Below are positions 21,889 to 31,965 of a stretch of DNA of 64,000 nt, piece by piece. The stretch comes from Takakia lepidozioides. Lineage: Eukaryota > Streptophyta > Takakiopsida > Takakiales > Takakiaceae. How positions within the stretch are numbered: position 1 is the stretch's first letter; the number at the start of each line of letters is the position of its first letter. The notes beneath the pieces were generated by a model. That model ran no database searches. It worked only from the letters and a program-made list of their open reading frames with translations, and had not been told where the DNA came from. A program made the position numbers and the translations under genes. The stretch covers positions 64,001-128,000 of the forward strand of contig CM060732.1 of assembly GCA_030704615.1 (NCBI GenBank). The letters are read 5' to 3'.

Positions 21889-22506
21889 CCACTGCGGGTC
21901 TTGTTGGACTCGGGAGCTGAGCCACTGATGTTGGGCAGAGTTGCTATTGCAGGTTTGGGCCTCATGGAGGCGGATATGGAGTCTTGTCCTTTCCAGATAC
22001 AGACATCTCTGGGAGGATCAGAACAGGCTCGGGGCATGACACGGCGTGAGTTGGCCATTAGACTACAGCCGGATCATCCTATAGATGGCTCAGTGATACG
22101 AGCCAAGGCCATTGTGACAGACGCGGTCTCTTATGATGTCTTCGTTGGTGGGGTAGTGTTGTATCCCATGGGCTTCACCCTGGATTTTTGGGAGGAGTCA
22201 GCATCCTTCAGGCCTGGATGGCAGTCAGGGGATGGTTGTCATGTACAGCTCCTTGTGACATTCATTGGGGGTGTTGCTGCTGCCCAGCGGGGCAAGATGC
22301 CAACACTAGCAGCCTTCACAGCTGCAGTTAGTTGGCCTGGAGAGTTGCTGGAGGGCAATGCCCACGCAGAGGATGTGCCACCTCTAGCAGAACAGGATGA
22401 CATGCATGGTATGGCGGAGTTGCCTGCTATGGTTGCTCACACTCCATTGTGGGGTACGAGCAAGGATTTGCAGCAGACTACTGATAGACGGGTGCAACAA
22501 GCCTAG
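21889..22506 (+). CDS. Retropepsin-like aspartic protease ORF of a second retroelement
   Basis: The frame is open from after a stop near 21888 to 22506. It begins with LLDSGAEPLMLG, where DSGA is the retroviral-type aspartic protease motif. A domain with YDVFVGGVVLYPMGFTLDFW (about residues 78-97 of the frame) follows. The motif spacing and the methyltransferase-like segment just downstream indicate a retrotransposon polyprotein rather than a host protease. There is no good ATG, as expected for an internal polyprotein segment. No RT or integrase of this element is seen in the window. Confidence 0.6.
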   Translation, partial: PLRVLLDSGAEPLMLGRVAIAGLGLMEADMESCPFQIQTSLGGSEQARGMTRRELAIRLQPDHPIDGSVIRAKAIVTDAVSYDVFVGGVVLYPMGFTLDFWEESASFRPGWQSGDGCHVQLLVTFIGGVAAAQRGKMPTLAAFTAAVSWPGELLEGNAHAEDVPPLAEQDDMHGMAELPAMVAHTPLWGTSKDLQQTTDRRVQQA

Positions 22507-22596
22507 GTAGATGCCTTTGTACCGTCAGGAAAGGAGGAGAGTGCGGTGATTGCACTAGGATCACCTTAGTTATCGCCATTGGTTACCACACCTCTT

Positions 22597-22900
22597 GTGT
22601 GGCAGTGCCGGGATGAAGGCATATGCCTTTTGGACTTATTTGGCAGGATCAGCACTGGATTGGCTGCAGTGCTGCAGGCAGGTGTACGAGTTCAACATTA
22701 CCTGTATGTGGAGAGGGATGAGACTACATGACGCGTCTCACTGCGCCATGTTGCTCAGTTGATGCAGCAATACCCTGATTTGTTGCCAGTGTCTGCAGTT
22801 CGTGGATACCAACAAGCCTTGCCAGCAGACATCTCTTTGCTGGGGGCGCATGATTTGGAGCGGGGTCAGCCAGGGTATTCTAATTTTGCACAGACTTACG
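22597..22900 (+). pseudogene. DNA cytosine-5 methyltransferase-like fragment in a retroelement
   Basis: After the protease ORF, a frame reads WQCRDEGICLLDLFGRISTG and continues with an AGVRV..YLYVERDET segment. The LLDLFG.ISTGL block fits motif I (the AdoMet-binding DLFxGxGG region) of C5 cytosine methyltransferases, and the YVERD segment fits the acidic motif II position. A stop codon lies in frame at 22728-22730. Coding resumes for about 45 codons and then runs into LTR-like sequence near 22871. Only the N-terminal quarter of such a domain is present, so it cannot be active. Retrotransposons carrying cytosine methyltransferases are known in several eukaryote lineages. The assignment rests on motif reading by eye. 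Confidence 0.5.
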
Positions 22901-23815
22901 GATGGTAGACTCAGACCAACACATGCCTTAGGGGTGACAGACACAGGCCTTAGGGGTGGTAGACAGGCTTACACAGTCAGTCACAGCCTTACACAGTTAG
23001 ACATAGCTTGACACAGCCTGACACAGCCTGACACAGTCAGTCACAGCCTTACACAGTCAGACACAACCTGCCACAGTCAGACACAGCCTAACACAGTCTG
23101 ACACAACCTGCCACAGTTAGACACAGCCTAACATAGTCTGACACAGCCTGACACAGCCTGACACAACCCAACACAGTCACAGCCCGACATAGCTTGGCAC
23201 AGCCCATCACAGCGTTCACAGGGAACGGTTATCATTGGCAGAGAATGACTGTGTGGGAACGACATCTGTAGAGGGAACATGCATTCTGTCTTGGATGGCA
23301 GTTAGTTAGTTAGGCGGTTAGAACAGCTTGCAGGTATAATAGGCAGAGTAGCGACATGGAGGGGGGACTTTTGAGACCACTTCTTGGACATCACTTGAGG
23401 AGATCAGGTGGAGAGCATGATCTTGGAGCACAGGGATGGAGATTACATAGAGGAAGAGATACGACGAGATGATGCTTGATTCATGCAAGTTGTAGAGATG
23501 CACTGTAGAGCAGATTAGAGACACCATGGCTTCAGCCTGATACATGATAGATATTACTATGATTCATATTCCATATTCACACCGTATAGAGAGATATGAA
23601 TGAAGCTGTGGAATGAATGCTTGAGTAGATGAATTTGATATTTAATCATAGACAGTAAGGTAACTCGTTAATATGAATGCGAGAAGGAATACAAATAGGA
23701 AGCACCCCTATGATACACTAGTTGTAGGTCAAGACTGATTGTTCTGAGTGGGCTGAGTGCTTAGAGATTTCCAACTCTTCTATCTTGGAGTTTCCACCTG
23801 TGGTGGCGGGTAGCA
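22871..23815 (+). repeat. LTR-like segment related to the Ty3 LTR, with CACAGCC/CACAGTC tract
   Basis: The sequence TAATTTTGCACAGACT at about 22880 matches 12161-12179 in the 3' LTR. A long CACAGCC/CACAGTCAG tract (22955-23225), a shared middle part (GGGAACGAC, GAGAGATATGAATGAAGC) and a close match to the last LTR section (GGGCTGAGT, TTAGAGATTTCCAACTCTTC to 23795) follow. It lacks the first 50 bases and the last 45 bases of the full LTR. It is a diverged solo LTR or an LTR end of a related element, joined directly to the methyltransferase fragment. Confidence 0.8.
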
Positions 23816-24330
23816 TTCATATGGGTGAACAACCATTGGATATGCTGTATCTGTTCAAATTGTAATTGCTGGAGAGATCAAATTTTGGGAGATAAACAGA
23901 AAGCGGAGATGGGAGACTGTTTCATCTACAAGAGGAGCATATAGTTGAGGCAGAATGTAATACTCCATGATGTCGACCAAGAAACAACCATGACCAATTG
24001 GGCCAGTTGCTCTCTTGCCATACCATTTGGGCTCAGTTGTGGGTTGATGTATCTCGAGGCAACTTAGAGGTAGTTGTCAGAACAACTGCAAGAGACTCTT
24101 GAACCATTTCTTGCTAATAATACCACAACTATAACTGTTGCTTTTACTCACAAAATGCTGGGAGCCTGCTGGTGTTGGTGCTTGTGCTGGTCTTGCTGTT
24201 CCTGGTCCTGCTGGTCCTCGTCCTTCTGCTATCTCCCTACGCCTCTCCTGATACTCGAACGATTAGCACTCTGCCAAAATATCCATTATGCAACAGCCCA
24301 GCCGATACCTAGGATTTAAAAAAAAAAAAA
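23816..24330. other. No confident gene; low-complexity CTGGTCCTG stretch
   Basis: This is probably internal sequence of the element that owned the LTR-like segment. A GCTGGT/CCTGCTGGT-rich stretch lies at 24163-24230. No recognisable domain in any frame. Confidence 0.5.
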
Positions 24331-25240
24331 CAAACGGGACAGCCAGCGCTGACGGTCCCGGCCAATTTATTGTACGGTTTAATAAAACAGTTTATTTAAC
24401 CAAAAAAACTAAAAAAATTTAAAACATAAACAAAAAAAACAAATTACCTGGGGACCGCGAGGGCTAGAGGTCCCATTCATCATATTAAAAGTATATCGGG
24501 ACCGGTCGTTAATGACAATGCGGGCGGACATTTTGCCGCTCGCCCCTTCTACCGAACGGCATTCTCCCAGCGGTCACCCCTCCAAACCAAATGAGAGGCT
24601 AAATAAATAAACACATGGCGTATCAAGTGGGACCGCTGAAGCCGTTGCCCACTCTAAGTATAACGGTGGGTGTCAGCGCCCGCGCAATTGGGTGCTATAA
24701 GGGCGGCAAAAATACAAAACGGGAACGCCACCCGCTGCGGTCCCGACATTTTAAAAAAAAGAAAAAGAAATCCTACAGACGGGACCACAAATGCAAATTC
24801 GGACCGCTGGATATGGAATTTCAGAATTGAGATTTTTGATACGTCTTTCGAAAATTTGCCACGGCCAATGGCGGTCCGGGTGGGACCGCTGCAGCGGTCA
24901 CCCACTTCAAATATAACCGTGGGCGACCGCATCAGCGGTCGCGTGATCGGGTGCGAAAAGGGCGGCAAAAAAAAAAACGGGAACGCCGCCCGCTGCGGTG
25001 CCCACATTATTTTTTTGACAAACAGAAACCCTACAGACAGGACCGCAAATGCAAATTCGGACCGCTGGATGTGGAATTTCAGAATTTCGATTTCAGAAAC
25101 ATCTTTCGGAAATTTGCCACCGCAATGGCGGTCCGGTATTCGGGGGTCCAAAAGGTTATCGTTTATCTTTAAAAGCAAAACGGAATGTGGGCTGCCCAAT
25201 GGCGCCCCCCTCGCCCCTTCTACCGAAATAATGTGCAACC
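24330..25240. repeat. GGGACCGC hairpin repeats with two tandem units of about 260 bp
   Basis: Two long units (about 24626-24885 and 24888-25145) align along their length: TGGGACCGCTG start, a GGGCGACCGC-type hairpin, GGGCGGCAAAAA, GGGAACGCC..CCGCTGCGGT hairpin, CTACAGAC.GGACC, GCAAATTCGGACCGCTGGAT, GGAATTTCAGAATT and ATGGCGGTCCG. Smaller GGGAC..GTCCC hairpins lie at 24340-24370 and 24448-24472. The long open frames on both strands here are made by the repeat. Confidence 0.85.
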
Positions 25241-26365
25241 GCCATATGGTAAAGCGTGCTAATATTGCTCATTTTCAGCATCCAGCTGTCACATCTTGCT
25301 TAACCTAGTGGATTTCAAATTTCTTTTTATATGCGTCCTCTTTTTTACACTTGGCAACCCATAAACATTTTTCATTATGTGAAATCTATAGATTTGAGAA
25401 TAACCCATCAGATTTCATTTTCTTCAGTTTATTATCATTGATCACGGAGTGAGACACAAGGCTACAGCCATCAACATCTAAAGAGTACATCTTATCTTTT
25501 CAACAAGAGTTTTACACAATATTGTCAAGTGTTTGGAGGTAAAATTACTTTCGATAAAAGTATGTTCCATCATTTGTGGCATGATATGCCCAAGCCACCA
25601 AGATGTAGCCAGGAAGAGATTGGGAATTGGCACTGCCAGTAGAACAAAAAAATGGAGGGCAGAATCACCGTAATCTTTAACTGTTTGGTAGCAAGCCTGT
25701 GCATGCAGCAATAACAATATTTGCAGATCATTTACTCCAACAATTTTAATCTCCCACAACAATGTAGTCTATGAAGGACATATTCTCCAACCGTCCCAAT
25801 GTTTCCAGCATAGATTGGGCCACTCATGACTATGACATGTTGGCCCTGCCCCCTCCATAGCGCACCCAAACTCAACCAGTGTTCAAGTGAGTAGTATGAT
25901 GATGTAGGCGCAGCCCTGTCAAGGAAACTGCAAGCTCCCTACTCAGTAAGAATTTCTTGGGGTTGAAGACACTCAGTAATGAATTTATTGGCGCTGAAGA
26001 CACTCCACTCTGAAGATGAAAGTGGTCATGTAGTGGCAATGTCAACGAGTGCTGCTTCCAGAAAATGGCACCGAGTGTTCTGGTACAACTCTACTGTTGA
26101 AGTGTTTCCAAGAACATGCATGAGTCTACAAAAAGAGTCTGGGTGTGCTGAGCCTATTAGCTTTCCCCCCTCTCCTCCATCACTATGTCTTACCGAATGT
26201 GACATCACATTTCCTTGAGCATTCTCAACGTGTTAGATACAAGGAGCAGGATCACTCCAACCTCCCAACTGGATTCCATCATAAAATGTACATGACCCAC
26301 GTGAATGGCTCCAGGGTGTAAGCTTACACATAGATGAAAGACAACTTGGCTATTGTGGCCGTGAC
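25241..26365. other. No gene seen
   Basis: Mostly AT-rich sequence. It could contain the 3' exons of the ULP1-like gene that ends at 26366, but I could not find the expected catalytic Cys segment. A minus-strand frame at 25478-25762 shows no motif. A short direct repeat of TGAAGACACTC occurs at about 25964 and 25996. Confidence 0.5.
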
Positions 26366-28886
26366 TCATTCTTCATCTTCATCTTCATCTTCATGACGAA
26401 CAGAGCATGTGCCAACGCTGCATTGTTCATCTTCATCATGAACATTGCAGCGTTGGCACATGCTCTGTTCGTCACCTTCCTCTCTAGGAAAGCAAACAAT
26501 AGCAAGACTCCAATGCAATCTGCACTCAGAAATCAGAACCCTCTATCTATTGAGGGCGCTGACTGCGCACTGTAAGCCTTTCCACGCGTGCCTGGGGGAA
26601 CAGTCGGCCCCCACAGAACAAACACCCAGCGGTGTCAATGCACCCAGCAGAAAACCAAGCTTGTGCAACACTTGACAAGTGCAGAATAGGCCCTGCAAAT
26701 TAACAGTTCAGACATTATTGGAAAATGCCAACACTTACTTCTATCTTTTCAAATCCCGGACAACTTTGGCAAACAACAATCCAAAGCAGAAACCACAATA
26801 ACTTCTGTCTTATCTATCCATCATAGATACGTATCTCATAATAGGCAGATGCATCTCCCTCCACTTTAAAATGCTACTTCTGAAGAAAATCATCTGTAGA
26901 GACATTATATATACTATATATTATACAAATAGGCTTCCAGCAACAAATAAATAGCAAGAACAGCGTGTTACTAACTTGTCATGAATTGGGACGAATAGAT
27001 AGTCCTTCTCAAATATGTTGGACCCTTTTGTCCACTTCCTCAACTTCAAAAAGCCACCACCACCCTTCTTTTTCAGGTCAGGACAAAATCACATAAGAAC
27101 TTCTTGTGACTAAGCATATCACTCTGTCACATCATATCAACCACTACAAACACTCATCTATATCCAGTGACATAACTTTCACAGCTTATCCTGATACAAG
27201 TTCTCCATCAAAGCCATTATACTTTGACAAAAAGTTGAACCACAAATCACCTGCTCGTTGCTGAGCGGCAACAATGTCGACAAGCAAAATATATACCTAG
27301 ATGTCAATCAGCTGGTTACTGACCTCTACACAAAAACCTCAAATCCTCTACGTTTCAAAGCCCAAAATAAACCATGTGCATGAGTTGAAACAAGATTAAG
27401 AAATGTTTGAATAAGCACAAGGCGCTGCCCAGCTACTACTTCACTCAGTTTCTTGTAGAAGTTGTTGAAGAAATGGAATCGTTTTTTCTGTCCCAAACCA
27501 CGGGCTTCTGGTCTCTGAATGTACCTACGACAGTCAGGTTATATACACATTAGTTAATGAAATCTGAAAGAAAATCTCCCATTGAACCTCAAAGCAACAC
27601 TTTCCATTCTTTAAACAAAAGTGCCAATGGTTACCATCTACCACCATGATGGGTTACAGAAATATCAACCTCCACATGACCATCCACTCATCTCGAACTT
27701 TCAGTCCTGAAGACAATTTGTTTGCCGGAGTAAGCAAAAAGTTGATACCAGCTGTTGAACTTTGGCCCACAGAATGGCTACCGTACTTGATGTAGAAGTC
27801 ACTCATTGAAGCATTCAAATACTCCATTGTAGGTCCGAGTAGAGAACTTCAACTACCTCCGGATCATCCCTGCATAGCAAAGATATGGTATTTCTCAATT
27901 CAACCATGAATTGTAGAGTGCAAAGTAAACATGTTGTCCCCTGTCACACAGATTTACTGATTCAATTGTGCCATCCTAGCCTTCACTTGGTCTGGCAGTG
28001 AAAAGCTACCTGGAATGAGCACTTTGCAAATCCCAAGCTCAGCTCAGTCTAAAACAATTGCAATTTGTCCCTGTGCACGGCCATACACTAGCTTGTCGCC
28101 TTCCCTCCTGAAACCAAAAACTACATGGCCACATCTTAGGACCAAAAATGCTACATATCACAAAGAATAATGTGACAGCCTTGTGATAGCAATCCATGTA
28201 TTGGGTGGTATCATAGCTCTGATGCAAGGGTTGCAAACCAGGATACCCCGCTTTAAGTTAGAAAGAGTTCACCACGAATGCCATTCAAGATAGTTGATGA
28301 GGGTGCAGATACATATTGTCAGTAAATCAAGTCTTGGCACCACGTAATCCACCATTACATTCAAGCCTACATAAACTGATTTCTAAGGCACGGATGGTTG
28401 AAATACAAAATCAGGGCTCAAATGGTAAGTTCAGTTCCAAACGTGAGAGCGACCGTGCTTCGCAGTCCCTCTCTTCCAGGCTGATCCTGACCAGATGAGT
28501 TGAACACTGACAAAGAACCTCATTTTCATTTTTTCCTCCTCCTCATCAGAGGAACCAAGCTCCATAGCTGTGTCCTGGAGAAGCCATATGAGCTCCATCA
28601 GTAACATTACTTGAATCTAGTTGTACTACATGGACCCCAATTTTGGTATGTACTAACCAGTTGGTTCCCTTGAGATAAATTACTACAACAACCACCCTTA
28701 ATAGATGAGCTTCGACTACTATCTTGACGTGCTTACAGTAAGTAGCTACTTTGCACTCTACACAACACTGAAGATGACATCTTGCACAAGAGGTACCAGA
28801 GTCCATACTGGTGTTCCTCCCAATGCATCTGCCTCACGTGTTCTCATTCCAGGGCCTCCTCTTCCCACAGTTTTTCTGGCTGGTGC
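26366..28886 (-). pseudogene. ULP1/OTS-like SUMO protease gene (C48), broken and lacking the catalytic Cys exon
   Basis: Exons read from high to low coordinates. 28808-28886: an exon with an APARKTVGRGGPG start after a CTCTTGCAG acceptor. 27787-27869: DDPEVVEV..., then MSDFYIK, with a one-base frame change between them. About 27430-27524: YIQRPEARG..., then RFHFFNNFYKKLSEV. 26976-about 27058: FLKLRKWTKGSNIFEKDYLF, then VPIHD. 26366-26519: KLHWSLAIVCFP, with the catalytic His. The splices 27787/27524 and 26976/26519 join in frame with GT-AG ends. DDPE, HFFN, KKL, VPIH and HWSL are hallmarks of plant ULP1C/D (OTS) SUMO proteases, which remove SUMO from nuclear proteins. The last exon ends in an acidic tail containing a perfect foldback, and no Asp or Cys motif follows. 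Frameshift plus truncation suggest a pseudogene or a damaged copy. Confidence 0.75.
26395..26473. repeat. Foldback with 28-bp perfect arms and a 7-base loop
   Basis: Arms 26395-26422 and 26446-26473 are exact reverse complements. The pairing continues for seven of the next eight bases, leaving a 7-base loop at 26431-26437. The foldback lies in the last recognisable ULP1-like exon, next to a CTTCAT microsatellite (about 26370-26394). Confidence 0.95.
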
Positions 28887-29054
28887 CTGCAAGAGAGACA
28901 AGCACCATAATTTGTGCATCTGAATGGATCACTGAATCACGAAATGCAATACAGACTTGGCCTACGTCTAAAAACTAAATATTTGCACACATAAGTTACG
29001 CTCCCTTCGGGAGGCGTCATACCTTTTTTTTTCTTTTTTGCACACACGTGCTCG
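28887..29054. other. Nothing notable
   Basis: Short spacer between the ULP1-like gene and the PPR pseudogene. It has a T-rich run near 29024-29040. Confidence 0.5.
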
Positions 29055-29600
29055 TCATGAGAATATACTAATTGATGATGTCAGCTTTGACCTCCTTGCC
29101 TTTCCTTGGGCTGCCATGCTAGCACATGCCTTGAGAATAGAAATGAATGTGACCCGATTGGGTGTCACCCCTTCCTGTATAATTTGATCATAGAGCTTGA
29201 TGCCCTTCCTGCCATTCCCATGCTTGGCATATCGTGCCATCACTATATTCCACGCAAACAAATTCCGTTCAGGCATATTGTCAAACCCTCGGCGTGCATC
29301 CGCCACGCTTCCACACTTGGTATACATGTTGACAAGGGTGTTTAGAGGAAAGAGTTTTGTCTTGAATCCACTTTCGATAATGTGCGAATGAACCTGCTTT
29401 CCTAGGTCTACATTCTCAATCTAAGTGCACTCTCGCAATAGATAGACATAAGTATTTGAGTCTGCCAAAATGCCTCCTTGGTTCGAAATGTCCTACACCG
29501 CTTTGAGTTGTGCTGGCTTACATAAGATCTTACATAAGTGTGCCAGAGGAGTTCTTATTTCCTCCTCCGCTTGGTCCTGCCTCAAAAGCAGTTGTCATGG
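29055..29600 (-). pseudogene. PPR protein fragment with an in-frame stop
   Basis: The minus strand encodes PPR units of the PLS type: a VHSHIIESGF segment, LVNMYTKCGSVADARR, RNLFAWNIVMARYAKHG, KLYDQIIQEGVTPNRVTF and ISILKACASMAA. These fit two to three 31-36 residue repeats. Upstream (higher coordinates) the frame holds a TAG stop (near 29421) and a further stop about 100 bases before it. No start and no E/DYW C-terminus are present. PPR proteins act in organelle RNA editing and processing, but this fragment cannot. It is related to the PPR fragment at 41.8-42.5 kb over the same part of the protein. Confidence 0.85.
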
Positions 29601-30207
29601 TGGGAGGCGATGCGGATTCCGACCACTGTACCTGATTCAACCCTGCTATCCTGCACGACTCAATACCTTCGGTTACACTGAAAAGCCACATAAATCTATA
29701 CCAGAGCTCCTACATACTTCAGAAAAACAGATCTTCGGTAAAATAGGCTCTTCGCTGCACACAGCAGGGTTTCTGACAAATAAGTTGTTTTCGTCGTGGT
29801 TGAGTGCCCATCTCTTTCTCCTCAATGAATACCTATCCATATCACACACTATGAGGTTCATGCTTGCAAAAACATATATGTTGTACCTGCTGCAATACGG
29901 AGACTATCATTTTGTATCAAGTAACCCTTCTGAAACCTGTGTTCAGCACGTCTCAAGGGAGAGAAGCAAATCTCTCTCTCTCTCAGTCAAGAACATACAA
30001 ACTTTGCTCCTTTGGGTTAGGCCTCTTGCACCTCAAATCGGGTCCGCTTGGATCAATCTGCACCCACACTCCTTTCCTCCTTCACCTATCGCTGCATCCT
30101 CAATGGCCCCTTCCACAGAAACCTACTAACCCTATCGCCGCCTCTATACCAAAATACAAACGGAACGCGAAGCCGACATTATCAAATAATAAAACCAATC
30201 TACTCGG
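29601..30207. other. No convincing gene
   Basis: A 219-codon open frame on the plus strand (29470-30129) overlaps the PPR pseudogene antisense and shows no motif, so it is treated as chance. Nothing else is recognised. Confidence 0.5.
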
Positions 30208-30712
30208 GACCGCCACCCGCTGCGGTCCCGTCTCTATTTTTTGAAAAAGCACTACAAACACGAAATACTGCAGCCACAATCCGCATGCCACCTGCCCGCA
30301 CTCGAAAACGTTTTTGAAAAAAAAACCCATAAACGCGACCGCCCAATCGTCTCTAGCAAATTATTGTGGTCGCCCATAGCGGCGTTCGCGCACTTCAACC
30401 ACAGGGCGGGCGACCGCCTCGCCGGTCGCCTCGTCGGGTGCGGAGGGCACGCCCGGACACTCGGAACCGCCGACAGCGGCGGTCCCGAGTTCGTATTTTT
30501 AATTGAAAAAGCCCGTTATCTCGGGGCCGCCACAGCGGCGGTCCCCACATTCATTGCAGTAAATGAGTGGGGACTGCCCCTGTGGCGGTCCACACATTGT
30601 TTTTTGTAATTGCCCAAACCCGCTATTTCAGGACCGCCACAGTGGCGGTCCCCATATTATATTTTTAATCGGAAAACCCGCTAATTCGGGACCGCCATAG
30701 GGGCGGTCCGGA
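30208..30712. repeat. GGGACCGCC...GGCGGTCCC hairpin array
   Basis: Hairpins occur at about 30208, 30408 (a GGGCGACCGC..GCCGGTCGCC form), 30464, 30519, 30573, 30631 and 30690. The last five are about 54-59 bases apart, with AT-rich spacers that share words (TTTTTAATTG, GAAAAACCCGCTA). Typical copies have arms of 9-11 bases around a 4-6 base loop. The same motif is part of the 24.3-25.2 kb repeats. Confidence 0.85.
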
Positions 30713-30785
30713 TATAGCGTGGATCTGCCGCTCGCCAACGGTCCAGATTGACCGGTCGCTCGCGCCATGCCATGTAGTGCGGCGT

Positions 30786-30840
30786 GGGTGCGCCACGTGT
30801 CCATCATTACCGGGTCCTGCAGCGGGTATATAAGGGCCCA
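30786..30840 (+). promoter_or_regulatory. Putative core promoter with G-box and TATA box
   Basis: GCCACGTGTCC (a G-box, CACGTG) at about 30790 precedes GGGTATATAAGGGCCC at about 30819-30834, a good TATA element. Transcription would start near 30860, ahead of the 30994 open frame. It directly follows the hairpin array. Confidence 0.5.
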
Positions 30841-30993
30841 AAGCCCTATGAGGTCTCACTTGACCTCATTCCCGCGCGCGTTGTTATGGGGGCTTGGAGG
30901 CACCGCATTCATTGCCCAGGACCACACACGCACTAGGGGTCGGGTTGTAGGGAGAAGTTTTTGAAATGTTTTTGTGTGATTTACGTGCGTGCA

Positions 30994-31572
30994 ATGTCAG
31001 AATCCACGTCGAACAAAATGGTCGGAAGCTCCTCTAGAAGTAGGGGCAGGGGCAATAAAAAGAAGCACAGGAGCCAGCGTAATAGCAATCTTCACAAAGA
31101 AGATTATCCTGGACCGAATGCGTTGAAGTTGGTGAGGGAGGTGGTGCGCGACTACTTCATGAAAACGGACCATGCGCACTTGCACAGTTCGTACGTTTTC
31201 TACGGCCACGAAGGGTTCCTGAAGTTCTAGAATAATATGGGGAGAATAATGCGGGTGGCTATGGTAGGGGAGGAGTGGGCCGAGGACAGGATGAAACTGA
31301 AATTCAATGAATGGAGAGTCGGGCATAAGATGCGACGCGGAACACGAAGCAACTCGTGGAAACAGTTGTTAAGAGAACAACTACAGGACGACCACCATCT
31401 TCGGAAACAAATATCCACCCCATCTCTGGTACCCCAGGATACCCCTCGGTACCCTAGGTACCCAGAGGTACCTCATACCCCCGATTACTTGGTGTCCCCT
31501 GGACACCTGTCATATTTATATATGGCCCACCCTCGAAAGGGGGCAATAGCCACAAGGCGAAGTGACTCTTAG
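30994..31572 (+). pseudogene. Unknown ORF split by one in-frame stop
   Basis: An ATG at 30994 opens a frame with a basic Arg/Gly/Lys-rich start, then a helix-like segment (ALKLVREVVRDYFMKTDHAH) and an SSYVFYGHEGFLKF segment, ending in TAG at 31228-31230. The same frame continues without another stop to 31572. It holds EEWAEDRMKLKFNEW and later enters repetitive GGTACC sequence. One point mutation thus separates a 78-residue from a 192-residue product. The G-box/TATA region upstream suggests it was transcribed. Family not recognised. Confidence 0.4.
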
Positions 31573-31600
31573 TTACGCCGGCCTCGGCCGGCGTCTTCTT
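31487..31600 (+). repeat. Segment shared with 60385-60500 (LTR- or LINE-end-like)
   Basis: GGCCCACC, GGGGGCAATAGCCACAAGGC and CTCTTAGTTACGCCGGC occur here and, inverted, at 60385-60500. The sequence ACGCCGGCC-TC-GGCCGGCGT forms a tight hairpin at about 31574-31593. A TATATATGG upstream gives it a promoter-like or LTR-like look, but its homologue lies just 3' of a LINE fragment. Confidence 0.65.
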
Positions 31601-31965
31601 TCTCTCTCTCTTGGTTCATTCCCTAACCAACCTCTCGTGCCACCTCTTACACATGGAGAACTTCCCGAAGCCGGTGCACAAGTTGAGGAACACAACACAA
31701 AGCAGATGATGATGAGGGCATTCAAGACCCGTTGTATCTTCTTACACAGATACATAATTGTCTCTCAACATTGTTGTAACATGATGTTATTATACTATAA
31801 TCTTGTGTCGGTGTCATGTTGTAGTATAAACAGTCTTTGGTATATATATTCAACAGCATAACATGCTATTAGACCGTGTGCATGCCGGGGTATTCCATGT
31901 CCACAATGACCATTTAATATCCTCGTGGAGGAGTTTCATGCATTGATACGTCACTCACAAGTTCG

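Noticed and set aside
24670-25308. 212-codon plus-strand and 194-codon minus-strand open frames
   Set aside because: Both are produced by the tandem 260-bp hairpin repeat and repeat internally with it.
26395-26473. microRNA precursor
   Set aside because: The stem is nearly perfect and the loop only 7 bases, the arms encode protein in a ULP1-like exon, and no known mature miRNA is recognised. Kept only as a foldback.
29470-30129. 219-codon plus-strand frame
   Set aside because: It partly overlaps the PPR pseudogene antisense, has no motif and no splice or start context.
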